Shown one piece after another: positions 24,361 through 36,160 of a stretch of DNA of 64,000 nucleotides. Position 1 is the stretch's first letter, and each line of letters opens with the position of its first letter. The stretch is from NCBI GenBank assembly GCA_002221725.1, contig NJFT01000067.1, forward strand, positions 116,817-180,816. The letters run 5' to 3'. The notes under the pieces are model-generated. The model did no database searches, had not been told where the DNA came from, and was given only the letters and a program-made list of their open reading frames with translations. Source of the stretch: Scedosporium boydii (lineage: Eukaryota; Ascomycota; Sordariomycetes; Microascales; Microascaceae). The translations under genes were made by a program, and so were the position numbers.

Positions 24361-27221
24361 GCTGCCAGGATGAGATCGGAGATTAAGATGTGATAAGTTC
24401 GTTGTGTAAATAGCGAGGGGATACGGGGTATCGTTTTGCGTAAGATGTAATGAGAGGAATCTCCTTCGTTATCGTCAAGGCCTCTGACCTGGCAGAGGGG
24501 GGATATTCAAGAAAGTGGTATGATGAAGAAAAACCGCGCAAGCGCGAAAAAAAGAAAAAGAAAAAGAAGCGAAACGAAGTATAGTTTCTGGAATCAGAGA
24601 TGATTCTTCTCTGATTGCCAGAGTAGACTGAGGATTGAGGCAGAGGTGTCGATCGTAGACTCGAAGGCCTCACGTCTGTAACGATGTCAAAAGGAGTGAC
24701 TTTGTTGTTGATCGCTGATAAGCAGTTGTGAAAATGAGTGACTGTTTCCGGGCCTTCTTCTACACAATCATAGTGAGAGGACGAGGAAGAGTAGCAAACA
24801 AGCACGAAGGGAATGGACGTCGTCCGGCTTCTGCGAACCCGTTCTTCGGAGATAGGATTATCTACAAGGAAAGGGACGGGGGTTGCAAAAGACGAGGAAC
24901 GAGCGAGGAAAACCTAATTCCTTGAAGGTCTGAGTTGGGGAAAGGGAAAGGACCGGCGGAAGGGGAAATTTTGTTGGGTCACATTCATCACCAATGATCG
25001 TGCAAGAGGGGGCGAGGGGTCAGGAACCAGGCAAGAACGGCTCTTGAAAGTCACTCTACCCTCTTTTGGGTGCCTCTCCAGGTCTTGTCATGCTCGCATT
25101 GACTCGGACTCATTTCGAAAGGGGCTGCGCACCGCAATGCTCGCCCCAAGAGGGCTGCCAGCCCAGCAGAGAACCGAGAGAACCTGCCTGCACAGGTGAT
25201 AGAAGCACGTACCCCTGCAGCGAACCCCTTGCCAAGGTCGAAGTGTGGTTTCATCAGGTCGCTGGGGACCACTTAACATCGTTGCCGAGTTTCACTCTTC
25301 CGGGTTTAGCTCAACGCCACAACGGTCAGTACAGCCAATGGGACGAATGGGGCAAGACGCAGGTACCGTCTAGCGATCATAGATCACCAGCTAATTTACC
25401 AAGATTGGCTGATCTTGGTGATCACTGCACAGGCATTCCGAAGAGCTAGGGCTCTAACAAAAGATCTATTCAAGTCCTATAAGAACCTGTTAGTCTGTTA
25501 TCGGGATCGACAGACCTGCTCTCTTTCTTTTTTCTCGCTTCGCTGTGTGGTACGAAGTACTTCATCGCCTGCCGACTGTGTGCGGTGCGGAATCCAGGGG
25601 GTTTGAAGGCTGAAAATCCACTTCCTTTCCGAAATCTTCCAGAGGGATATGGATTCAGACATCTCGAAGCATTTCAGTAAGATGAGTTCTAGGCTTGACA
25701 TTATCATCTAAACATCAATGCCCCTCCACCGATCCATGATTTAAGCTTACCCGACCAACCCCACTGATCTCTTGCTCGCTGAAGTTTAAAAGGGAGGACG
25801 CGTAGCCCTGTCGTTAGCCTCCCTTCCCTCTTCGGCGACACCCATTCCGAGACAAAGGCACTCACTTGGTGTCACGTATTACCAGGTGCAGGTCAGACAA
25901 GGGCGGCGCGGCGAGTCCCTGCTCCCGTTCTTCGTCGGTCGTCTTTCTTGCTTTCTTCATCGCCATTGGTGTCACCGATGCCAGTACAGTTTCCTTCATG
26001 TCTTTCGCCATGCCACAGTATTGTACACCGGGAGCATTGTTGGAAATTCCACCTTTACAAGGTGGACTCGGGGCCGAGCGCAATGATGACGACGCTCCCC
26101 CTCTCGAGTGGAAGCGGGTTTCGGCCGCAAGACAATGATCTATCGTCCTCTCGGGCGGTACATCCCGGGTCCAAAAGATGGACCAGCTGCAATGTAAACT
26201 TGACCATCGGTCCCGACTTGCGCGAGTATCCCCAGACGCAGAAATAACTTTTAGCGCGGGCCAACCCCAAGCCTCAAGCCACAAAACCTAAGACACCAGT
26301 CTCCCTTCACATCAACCCAGCATGCACCACCAAAGCCCATTAAAAGATGTCCATGAAAAGCGTCACGCAAAAAAAATCCAAAAGGGAAAAAACATCGAAA
26401 CATGTTTAATTCGGCTCCATGTATAATGCACCACGCCTCCATGCTATCCTCCTCCATTATCAACCTTGCTCCCTCTCCAATATTAAACAGAGGGAGCGAA
26501 GCTGGAGGAAACCTCGAATTCTTTTCTTTTTTTTTTCCTCCACTCCAGTCTTATTCTTTTTTTGGGCTCCGTAATATTAAAAAGTCAATAACCAGGGGGT
26601 AATCGTCCCGTACGAATAATAAAAGGGTTCCAATCTCGAAACCGTGGAAGGCAGTAGGGAAAGAAAGAATGCAGGCGATATGTACATCAAGTAAACAGAA
26701 GACAGATTAGAAAAGGCCAAGGAACGAAACAGCACTCCCTCAGACTCCCAAGGGCTCACTTCGTCGAGACAGTAAAGAGGGCAGAGCGTATCTTTTCCGG
26801 TCCTCCGAAGTCATAGACGCCTGTGAGGGCAATGGCATTGTAAAGGGCAGGAACGTTACAGGGCATGATTGCGTCAGGTACACGTAGAGTATGAACAAGC
26901 AGTGGCGAAGGAAAGCGGGTCGACGACGCGAGTTAAGACAAAAAGAGAAGAGATGGGGGGAAAGGAGGGAACGGAACGAGGAAAAGAAACGGGCATGAAC
27001 CAGAAAAGTCGTAAGCAACGCCTTCCTAAATTCCAACTTGTAACATGCGGCTGGCTTGACGGGGGTTATCTCCCGTCTCCAAATGTCTATGACTTCGCAC
27101 CTCGATGAGGCCTTCATCTCCGATAACAAAATGGATTGGAGTCATGTCGCGCGTCATTCGCTTGGCTTGCAGCTAAATGAGGCCGGCTTCGCACTCTGCA
27201 CGAGAGAGAGGGGGAAGGAAA
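24361..27221. other. 2.9-kb intergenic region
   Basis: Upstream region of the Crh gene and downstream region of rho3. No gene recognised. One exact dispersed motif copy (TACGAAGTA, 25551-25559) is present. The open frames show no conserved features. Confidence 0.5.
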
Positions 27222-28268
27222 TCACATTATGACACACTTAGAATCCTCGCGCTCCTTCTTCACAGTAAGAGCGACTCGGGCGGCTTCGGTGAAGGCTTCG
27301 TTTACTCCTCGATTGCGCATGGCGGAACATTCGAGGTATCGGAGGGCGTTGATGCGGCGGGCAACCTCGAGGCCTTGTTCGTAGTTGATCATAGGCTTCT
27401 TCTCGCCTTGGGCGGCGTCGGCGCTGGCGCCTTGTTCTTCTTCGTCGGATTCGCGTAGATCGCATTTGAGCGCAACAAGAACAAGCTTAGTGTTGGGGCA
27501 GTGCTCGGCAATCTCGCCTACCCACTTGCTTTCTACGTTTTCGAGGGAATCTTTGCTGTCGACGCTGTAACAGAGCATGATAAGATCGGTGTCATCTAGT
27601 CGGGGCGATGAGTTAGATCAAGTTTCGGCGCAACAGATGGAGGATCGGGATCTAAGGGCGCATACCATACGACAAACTTCGGAGCCGGTCAAATTCCTCT
27701 TGACCGGCAGTATCCCAGAGAGAAAGCTCGATATGTACGTTGTCGACGAAAATGTCTGGATGAAGCGTCAGTCTCGGGTATTCGTAGAAACAGTCCGGGG
27801 CCTTCCAGAGGGAAACAACGCGTCTGCGAGGCAGAGAACCTAAGCCGGTGGGATAGACCCTACTGGATCTCGCGGCGCAAAGGATGTCGGGACAACAATA
27901 TCACATACCGTGGACGTAATTCTCGAAGACTGTGGGCTCGTAGACCGTGGGGAAGTAGCTGTGGTTGGACGTGAGTTCGGGGCCGGCCGCCAGATGTGAG
28001 TACATGGTCAACTCACCCTCTCGTAAAGACGTTCAAAAGTGAAGTCTTTCCGCAAGCACCATCGCCACTACATGGAAATGGATATCAGCTATCGACGTCA
28101 AAGCCAGGCGGAAAAATATCACACGGGGAAGCAGAGGATCGCAGAGGCATGTGAAGGGTCGCTTGATCTGTGGGGTCGGGATCTGTGCTTGGCAGCGGAC
28201 AGGGGAAGAACCCACAGGAGTACCAGCTTTCGCTGGACCGTCTTGTTTCCGCCACAGAGCGAAGGCAT
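27222..28268 (-). CDS. rho3: Rho-type small GTPase, Rho3 class
   Basis: Molecular switch for polarised secretion and actin organisation at growing tips. Five exons on the minus strand: 28268-28216, 28067-28017, 27958-27909, 27755-27666 and 27595-27222, 205 aa. All four junctions are GT-AG and restore conserved Rho blocks: [12 protein letters not shown] (G1), [16 protein letters not shown] (switch I), [19 protein letters not shown] (G3 and switch II), ALKCDLRE (G4) and [10 protein letters not shown] (G5). The stretch [20 protein letters not shown] is characteristic of fungal Rho3. The C-terminus is CVIM, a CaaX box predicted to be farnesylated because it ends in Met. An acidic, Ala-rich insert (about 20 residues from ESDEEEQ) sits in the Rho insert region. 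The two smallest internal exons are only 50 and 51 nt. Confidence 0.94.
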
Positions 28269-31200
28269 TATTATATCCGCAAGTCTGACAAACGACGGTG
28301 GAGATGGAGAGAGGTTGAAAAGTAGCGATAGCAGGACGTCAAGTTTGCGTGGCTGGGTATGGGAATCAAATCCCAAGGGAGGGAAAGAAATTAAAATCGG
28401 GACGTGGAACGGAGGATGGCGAGGGTTGGATGCGCGAAGTGTCCTTGGACTGGTTCGGCGGCGACGAATGCGAATCGATTGAAAGGTATGATTGGAAATC
28501 GGATGCGAGAAGCGCGAGAGGTTTGGTGGGCGGAGCAGGCTTTGCTTCGTTCGGGGATCGTGACGAGTGTCGGAGATAGGGGAGGAACTGGCTGAGACCT
28601 CTCGTTATTTGGTGTTGAGATTTCGGAGCGACGGGAAACTCTCCAACGAAGGATGCCCACGACGCGGAAGCAGGGGGGGAAAGAAAAGGGTATCACTTTG
28701 GATCAAAGAGAAACAAGACCGAATGGAAAACTCCGACGAAAATAAACAGTGACAAAGAAGGGCTGTGAATGGCTTCGTGTTCAAGAAGATGGGACCCGAA
28801 GGGAAAGAGAAGACACAGAACGAAATCGGATTGAAAGGAATGGATGAGTGGGATGGCTTGGAGTCGAGGGTTCTGCGTTGTCAGTTGTCAGTTGGAAGTG
28901 TGTTGAAGTGAGGCAAGTCGAGGTATTGCAAGGTTCGAGGAGAAAGGAAATGAGCGGAAATGAAGTCACTGCCCCGCAGGACTGCAGCTGGAAGGTACAG
29001 GCGAGGATTGAATGGGGGGATGGCGGGTACGAGGCAAGTACGATGGACGGAGCACTAATAATCCCTAATTCTGGTCAAATGAGGAGAGCGCAGCCCCCAA
29101 GTTCCCAACGCAAGAAGGCAAGGGCGATGTTGACTGTTGATTAGAGGGTTTCCCCAGGCGCAATTTGACGTCTCCTGAGTACTTCGTCCTTGATCCTCAG
29201 TAAGAATCCCCCCCAAACAATAAGTAATCTTTCATAATAATAGCGCTTTGCACTTTAAGCTGCTTGGGAAAGCGCAGCGTACATCCTCGATGTATTAAGT
29301 ATACAAGTGTCTAGAGCTACAGAGTTACGGGCAAATGCCAAAAACTTCAATGTAATAATTCCTTGAAGGATTAATCACCTCCTCCGCACACTCTGAAGTA
29401 CATGAAGTACTTATCTCCAACCTAATCCAAGCCCACAAAATGGATCCATCGTTGGCTTGATGGATTAGCCCAAGCCTCGTTAGCAGTGACACACATAATT
29501 TACGACGAAGGGTACGAAGTAGCCTGGTCTTTAATATCAACCCTTGATGTTCCTCAGCACGGACTCCGTACCTGCGTGGGCTCTCGGACAGTGTGTATGA
29601 AATACTACTTCGTACTTCGCCAGCACTGCAGCAGTGACAGCAATGAATGTTAGCAAAATGTGATGTACGAAGTGAAGCTGTTGGGTCCTAATCCCAAGAG
29701 AGACATCAATCTATTTCGGATGAGGCACACAGGTAGCCAGCCCGCCCAGAGCATGCGGGACAAGTCGACGAATTCTCAGCCATAGAATAGATGGATTCAT
29801 GCATCACCAATCACCACTTTCAAGTACTTCGTACTACAACAAAGGGTATCAAATTGAGCCTCGAGCACCCATATCAATTACACTATTGTTTCCTACTACG
29901 CAGCATGTGCACTGCCTGCTGGCATCTACAACGGTTCCAACACAACAGCCAGGCATTGATATACCCTGCTAGAAACAAGGCCAATTAACATACTTCGTCA
30001 AGCGTGACACGGCGGCCAGCATCACTGATTCGAGGACAGACCTTAAATCCTCACCTCAGCAGGACGAGAAATACTATCTTCCGATCCTTGAACACTCATC
30101 GATAAAATTGATTCTCCACCAGGGCCTCAAACTAACCAGTCTTAGACTGGACCCCGAAAAGGAATGGCAGCGCCATGGAAAAGCGTGGCCAAATATCGCA
30201 AGGCGCAGGCTCCTTTAACTTGCATATGGCCTTGTTCAGAATTGAATAAGCAGCCGTCGCTTGATGATGAAGAAAATAGTTTATCAGTGAGGACAATAAT
30301 GCGACTTCCACCGTCCACCCCAGTGACGATTAAATCCTCGTACAGAGTATGAGCTGATGACCCATGAGATCCTGGAAGAAGACCTGGGCATCTCGCATCC
30401 CACACCTTCAGCATCCACATATTTGGTATTTAGGTGACATCTGTCGATCACTCAGCCTCCAACAGCCGAGTAAGAGAGATATGGACTTGATGAATTGGCG
30501 GAGGAGCACCGAAGTGTCAGGCTATCGCGCCCGGACCAACCTAGTGAATGAATGCATAATAATGTTAAAGGACCAGCAGCGCTTCCCAGCCCGCACCTTC
30601 CACAAGGTTCATCACGGGGCCGAAGCTATAGAATCACTCACCTTGGCCGTGTCGGCGGGAGTGAGCCGCGCCCGGATTCGGAAATCAAAGTGAAACCCGC
30701 CCTGTCGACAGTAAATAATATGCATCAATACGCAATCGCCATGCACCGTCCTCGTGATTGCAACCCTTCATCTAAATACGAGCATCCTCAAACTCGAATG
30801 TGGGCAGGTCGCGACCATCCATAAGAACAAATTCAAAGAGACGAGAGGGGAAATATCATGTTAGACCTCGTTCAGCTCGGTTCTACTCGCAGTGACGTTG
30901 GCGTCCTCGTAAGACCGGGTCAATCCAAACCCTCCTTTCTTTATACATCACCTCATGTCGCCTGCACTTGTGTGACCGTCCCAAGAAATCTGCATCTGAT
31001 GAACTGGGCGAGCAGCACGAGGCCAGCCGATCAATACGGACTGGGTGAACATTTCTTTTGGCGAGTAAGTGTCCAGTTGTTTCAAGACTTCGCCCTATAT
31101 CTTTCGCTATTACGAGTCAATCCTTGCACAGCCTCCATGATGGCCGGCTCCTTACGAGGGATGTGGTTACAAAGGTTGATGAGAATAGTTACAAGGGAGA

Positions 31201-31323
31201 AATACCATGAAATGAAAAAAGAAAGGACGAAAGTAAAGAGTCAAGCCCCAATGTATGGTTGTCATTTTTGTGATAGAAGTCGTAACAGTAGAAACAGTCC
31301 ATGCTCCGGCCTCCAAATGTCCT
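28269..31323. other. 3-kb intergenic region rich in the TACTTCGTA motif
   Basis: Upstream of rho3 and downstream of CWC25. No gene recognised. Exact motif copies lie at 29513-29521, 29606-29614 and 29825-29833, with near-matches around 29179, 29616, 29665 and 29993, the densest cluster but one in the window. Confidence 0.5.
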
Positions 31324-32815
31324 CTAGTCCTCATCAGCTTGAAGCCCCCGCCGCCCACGCCCCATACTCTCGGCAAGGCCCAAACTATTAGCCTGCTGCC
31401 GGATACCATTGATGAATCGCTTGTCCCCTCCGTACTTAGCCGCCGCCGCCCGAGCCTTGTCATCCTCGTCCCTCGCCCGACGCTCCTGATCCTCGACGGC
31501 CGCGAGACGTCGTTCGCGGTCAAGGTCAAGCTCCGAAGCGGCTTGCTGCATCTCGGCAAGCTTCTTTGCACGGTCTTGGTCAGATGGGCGTGGGTCTTCC
31601 CGGGGACCAGGTCTCCTGTCGTAATCTCTACCTCCGCGAGGATGACGGGGTCCATCTAGGTCGTTGCGCCTCCAGTCGCCATTCCTTCGGTCGCCGTTCT
31701 CTCTTCCGTTGCGGCGACCGTCTGCGGAATCGTCACGCCTCCTCCGGTCATCGCCCCTCCTATCGTCGCCCCTTTCTTTCTCTGGCCGACGTCTATCCAT
31801 GGACTCATCATGTCTCCGTGAACTCCTTCGATCATCATCTGCGCGGGTAGGTGTGTCACGGTGACTCCGGCGGGATTTGTCATCCCTCTCCCGGTAGGTC
31901 CTGTCATCCTTGGGTCTCTGGGTTGGTGACCTCGACCGGGACGCCGATGGGGATTTGTGCCTCCTCCTTTCCCTTTCATCATCTCGGGAGCGGCGCTGCC
32001 TCCTCTCGGAGGAATTGCATCTTCTCTTGCTCCTCCGGCTATCTTCATCATCACCCTCCGTCCTCCGTCGGCGTGGCGGGCTTCTCGATCTGGACTCTGA
32101 GCGAGACCGTTTCCGTCTCCGATCTCTCTCGTCGTCAGAGTAGTCCCGCCTATGCCTTTCACTCCTATGTCTACCACGTCGATCCTCCCTCCTCCTCGAC
32201 CTCCTCTTATCCTTCTCCTTCTCTTTCTCTTTCTCTGTTATCCCCATCGACGCAAGCAACTGCCTCCTCTTAATCGGATCATTCATCATAGCCTCGTAAG
32301 CTGCCTGCTCCTGCTTCTTAATCTGCATCAACGGATCCGCGCTAATCTTTGCCGCCATATCCTTGGCCGAATTCGCGCTCTGCATGACCATGAAGCTCTC
32401 CTGCCCCGCGTTCTTCTCGAGCTTCTGATGATCCGTCCCCTTGATGAGGTTGTCGATGCGGCGCTTGCCGAGGAGGTACGCCTCGCGCTCTTCGGTGGTG
32501 CCCATCTGCCCGTCCGTGGGGCCCTGGTACATCCAGTCGACGCGATCGACTCGTTTCTGGCCGCCGGCGGCTTCGAGCTGCCGCTGCACCTCCTCCTTTG
32601 CCCGCTCTTCTTTGAGTTCATTGATGCGTTGTTGGGTCCGCTTGCGTTCTTCGAGGGCTTTTTGTTCTTCTTCGTAGACTCGTTTCTGTAAAGAGATGGT
32701 TAGCATTCAAGCCTTGCGAAATAGGCAGCAAGACGGGAGTGTGGCGATGGATACATACCTGATTGCGAAGCAAGCCGGGATGAAACGACTTCTTCAAATT
32801 GAGATCTCCACCCAT
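31324..32815 (-). CDS. cwc25: pre-mRNA-splicing factor CWC25
   Basis: Spliceosome component needed at the first catalytic step, nuclear. Exons 32815-32759 and 32685-31324, one 73-bp intron (GTATGT...TACAG), 472 aa. The first 50 residues match the Cir_N domain: [19 protein letters not shown] then [20 protein letters not shown] after the splice. The segment [25 protein letters not shown] (split by no intron) is the diagnostic CWC25 block. Residues about 170-410 are Arg/Ser/Asp/Glu-rich with RS, RD and RE dipeptides, as usual for spliceosome proteins of filamentous fungi. The C-terminus carries a coiled-coil-like Glu/Arg stretch and ends [10 protein letters not shown]. It diverges from csn2 with 527 bp between start codons. 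Confidence 0.92.
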
Positions 32816-33342
32816 GTTTGCGGTTTCTTGGTCTCGCTACCAAAGGGTACGATGCGCTCAACCGCGGGATAAGTTGATCTGGGGGGGAAAGTCTCCAAAA
32901 GGTTGGAGAGATGCTCTTTGTCGATGGAGTTGGAATGTGAGAACATCTGGTTGCGACAGGCTGCAGAGGTTGGTGCAACTATATTTTGCCACAGAAATGT
33001 CTGCTTATGTAATAATAAACATCAAGTTTCATTGGCCGGAGAGCTGTCCTCCCTTATCGATAAGTTCCCTGCACGCTAGCACTAGTTCAGAAGGCACCAC
33101 CAACCACCCCCACCGCCCACCATTGTTGCCAGGCACTTTGGAGGGGCGCCAAATGTCCATCCATCACCCCGAACTGCAGCAGGCAACTCCACAACACGAC
33201 CCAACCAACGCTCCGCTCTCTACAGCTCTCTTGCTTAATTCGCGACGCATCATCACCCACACAATCTCGGCTCTTCAGAAGCCGCCACTCTGCTTCTTCT
33301 TGTATCTAGTCATCCTACCTTTTCTTCTATCCACGAGCCACC
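32816..33342. promoter_or_regulatory. divergent promoter region of cwc25 and csn2
   Basis: 527 bp between the two start codons. A TTATCGATAA palindrome at 33054-33063 is noted. No ORF of interest. Confidence 0.4.
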
Positions 33343-34933
33343 ATGTCTGATGACGATTTCATGCAAGAGTCCGATGAGGAGTTCGTCAATTCTCTTCCCC
33401 GCCGGCTTTCCGCTCCCCCATGCTCGTTCTTAACTGACACACCTTAGCTACGACTTCGAGTACGAGGATGATGAGGATGAAGATTCCGGCGATGTCGACA
33501 TCGAGAACAAGTACTACAACGCCAAGCAGATCAAGCAGAGCGATCCCGACGATGCCATTTCCGAATTCCTAGCCATTCCCGGTCTAGAGGAAACGAAGGG
33601 TGAATGGGGATTCAAGGGACTCAAACAGGCGATCAAGTTGGAGTTTTTACATGCGAAATACGACAAGGTATGCTGGGGGCTACGGAGTTGCTTTTGTGGG
33701 GTGTTAGCGGCTCGATGTTCTCCAGCTGACGAACATTTTGGATAGGTTGTCGAGCATTATGCGGAGCTTTTAACCTACGTCAAGTCGGCAGTTACGAGGA
33801 ACTATTCGGAAAAGTCCATAAACAACATGCTCGACTTCATCGAGAAGGGTTCACAAGACGACGAGTCCGCCAAGTGCGTCGAACAGGTGTACTCGCTCAC
33901 CCTCGAAAGCTTCCAGAACTCCAACAACGAACGTTTATGGCTCAAGACGAACATCAAGCTTGCGAAGCTCCTTCTCGACCGGAAAGACTACGCCGCCGTT
34001 GCTAAAAAGGTCAAGGAACTGCACAAAGCATGCCAGCGCGAGGACGGATCCGACGACCCGAGCAAGGGGACGTACTCGCTCGAAATCTACGCCTTGGAGA
34101 TTCAGATGCTCGCGGCTACCAAGAACAACAAGCAGCTTAAGCGGCTTTACGAGAGAGCGCTTAAGGTGCGCTCGGCCGTGCCGCATCCCAAGATCATGGG
34201 TATCATCCGGGAGTGCGGAGGAAAGATGCACATGAGCGAGGAGAACTGGGACGAGGCTCAAAAGGACTTTTTCGAATCTTTCCGCAACTACGATGAGGCT
34301 GGTTCGCTGCAGAGGATCCAAGTCCTCAAGTATCTACTCCTAACGACCATGCTGATGAAGTCCAACATCAACCCCTTCGACTCTCAAGAGACCAAGCCGT
34401 ACAAGTCTGATCCTCGCGTTGCGGCGATGACAAAGCTCGTCGAGGCTTACCAGCAAGACGACATCCACCGCTACCAAGCCGTCCTCCGCGAGAACCAGGA
34501 CCTCCTCTCCGACCCCTTTATTGCCGAGAACATCGACGAGGTCACGCGTAACATGCGGACAAAGGGTCTCATGAAGATTATCACACCGTTCGACCGCGTC
34601 ACTCTTCGATGGCTGGCCGACCGCCTCAAGATCTCCGAGGAAGACGTCGAGGATATTCTCGGGTTCCTCATCGCGGACGGCAAGCTGGACGCCAGGATCG
34701 ACCAGCAGCAGCGCACCGTCAAGTTCCTGTCGCGTCCCGACGCTTCGCGGCTCAAGTCTCTGCAGGAGATGGCTAATGCCGTGACTCAGTTGTCGAACGC
34801 GGTTCACAAGGATAATAGCAGCAGCCAACGCTACGATTTGAGGGAGAGTAAGAATTCTACACCGAACACAAAGAGGAATTACCGAGCCGACCGCGAAAGC
34901 GTAGTTCCCTTGCAGCCAAAGTTCTTGGGATGA
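33343..34933 (+). CDS. csn2: COP9 signalosome subunit 2
   Basis: Scaffold subunit of the complex that removes NEDD8 from cullins; in filamentous fungi it affects development and light response. Exons 33343-33380, 33448-33667 and 33746-34933, 481 aa. The short first exon ends inside an Asp codon; joining it to exon 2 gives an acidic start (MSDDDFMQESDEDYDFEYEDDE), followed by YYNAKQIK, typical of Csn2. The middle is helical-repeat sequence (RLWLKTNIKLAKLLLD, HPKIMGIIRECGGKMHM, EENWDEAQKDFFESFRNYDEAG). A PCI domain occupies the C-terminal third, with LMKIITPFDRVTLRWLADRL and the winged-helix part EDVEDILGFLIADGKLDARID. The ending is basic and Ser-rich. All junctions are GT-AG and in frame. Confidence 0.94.
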
Positions 34934-36019
34934 GGGAACAGAACTCTCTCCGATGCTTCGACCTTGCGTCGGCATTGGTGTGATGCCGATGCTCCGACAC
35001 ATTGTGGCGGGGATTCCATGAGAGACCTATTCGACCACTATCGCCTATCATGACACGGCAGCGGGAGCAGAAGGTTCGGGGGCTTCTACTATGCCCTGTG
35101 TACAAATAGTCTCTAGACTATCCTCGAATGAGCGGTCAGAAAGGTCGCCAATCCTCCAGATGGGCGGTCAGGGTTGGTCAGGGAACCAAAAATAAACCGT
35201 GTCCTCGTGCGAGAGGGAACGAATGACTTATGATAGTTCACAGGAAATGAATATGAAAGTTTTTATCTTCTGACCAGATTCGTACCACGTCGCGATGTTT
35301 ACGTCCCTGGATGCATTTCACCTAACCTCGTGTCCACCGTCTCCGAAGCTGTAAGCTGATAGCATCAAGCAGTATTCCCGTCAGGACCGCCGCTTTTCTA
35401 TGCGTGCATGACGTCGTCATAGATAAGCCAAACCCCGGACAAGGGGCCTTCCAAGGAAGATGCAAGGCAGCCCAGACCAACTTCACCTTCTCCACAAGAT
35501 GACGCGGATTCGCATTGATCATGCCTTGCCTCGGATCCTCGGGCTTTCTAGTCTATCACATGCCTACCTGCGACGTCGAGAGAGAAATACCCAGAAATGA
35601 GCACCTGCGTCTTATCTTACGGCGAGATACTGATCTCAGGTGGCCATCGGCGGCGGCAGGTGGATAGGAGAAAGCAAACGGGAGAGCGAGTTCCCGGTCG
35701 TCTGCTGGCGATCCTTCGCTCGATTTGCAGTTCGGCGTGTTCATCCCTTTTTGGCCCCAAACGCGGCACCTTGCATCTCGATATCTGAGCGTTTAGCAGG
35801 ATCGAGGGAATACCCGATGCCTGAAGTCGAGGTGCTGGATCGGATATCGAGCGATTTGTGTCTCCGTCAGAGTTTTGTGCTTCGGCGACATTCACGTTCA
35901 TCATTTTTCTCGCGTAAAGACGCAGGTAGATGCAGGCTGAGTTGCCAAGGGGTAGACCGAGTCGAGAGGGGTATTTATGACGCAAACAGGAGCCAGGTGA
36001 GGAAAGACGAAGAGAGGGC

Positions 36020-36044
36020 AAAAAAAAAAAAAAAAAAAAAAAAA
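36020..36044. repeat. A25 homopolymer
   Basis: Twenty-five consecutive A on the plus strand, adjoining the tRNA-like segment. Confidence 0.95.
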
Positions 36045-36160
36045 CCTCACTCGCGGCGCGCTCTCGGGATCGAACTCCTGATTGCTTGCCACGAGCTACG
36101 AAAATTGCAATTTTCTAACCTTTTGAGCGCTCCGATGACCACTTGGCCACTGATCGCAGT
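36020..36160 (-). ncRNA. tRNA-like or Pol III-like segment followed by a T25 run
   Basis: On the minus strand an A-box match TGGCCAAGTGG (36149-36139) is followed about 63 nt later by a B-box-like AGTTCGATCCC (36076-36066) and then by 25 consecutive T (36044-36020), a possible Pol III terminator. A 16-nt perfect palindrome (36100-36115, GAAAATTGCAATTTTC) lies between the boxes. A normal cloverleaf does not form: the T stem and acceptor stem have several mismatches. It could be a decayed tRNA, a SINE fragment or chance. Confidence 0.25.
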
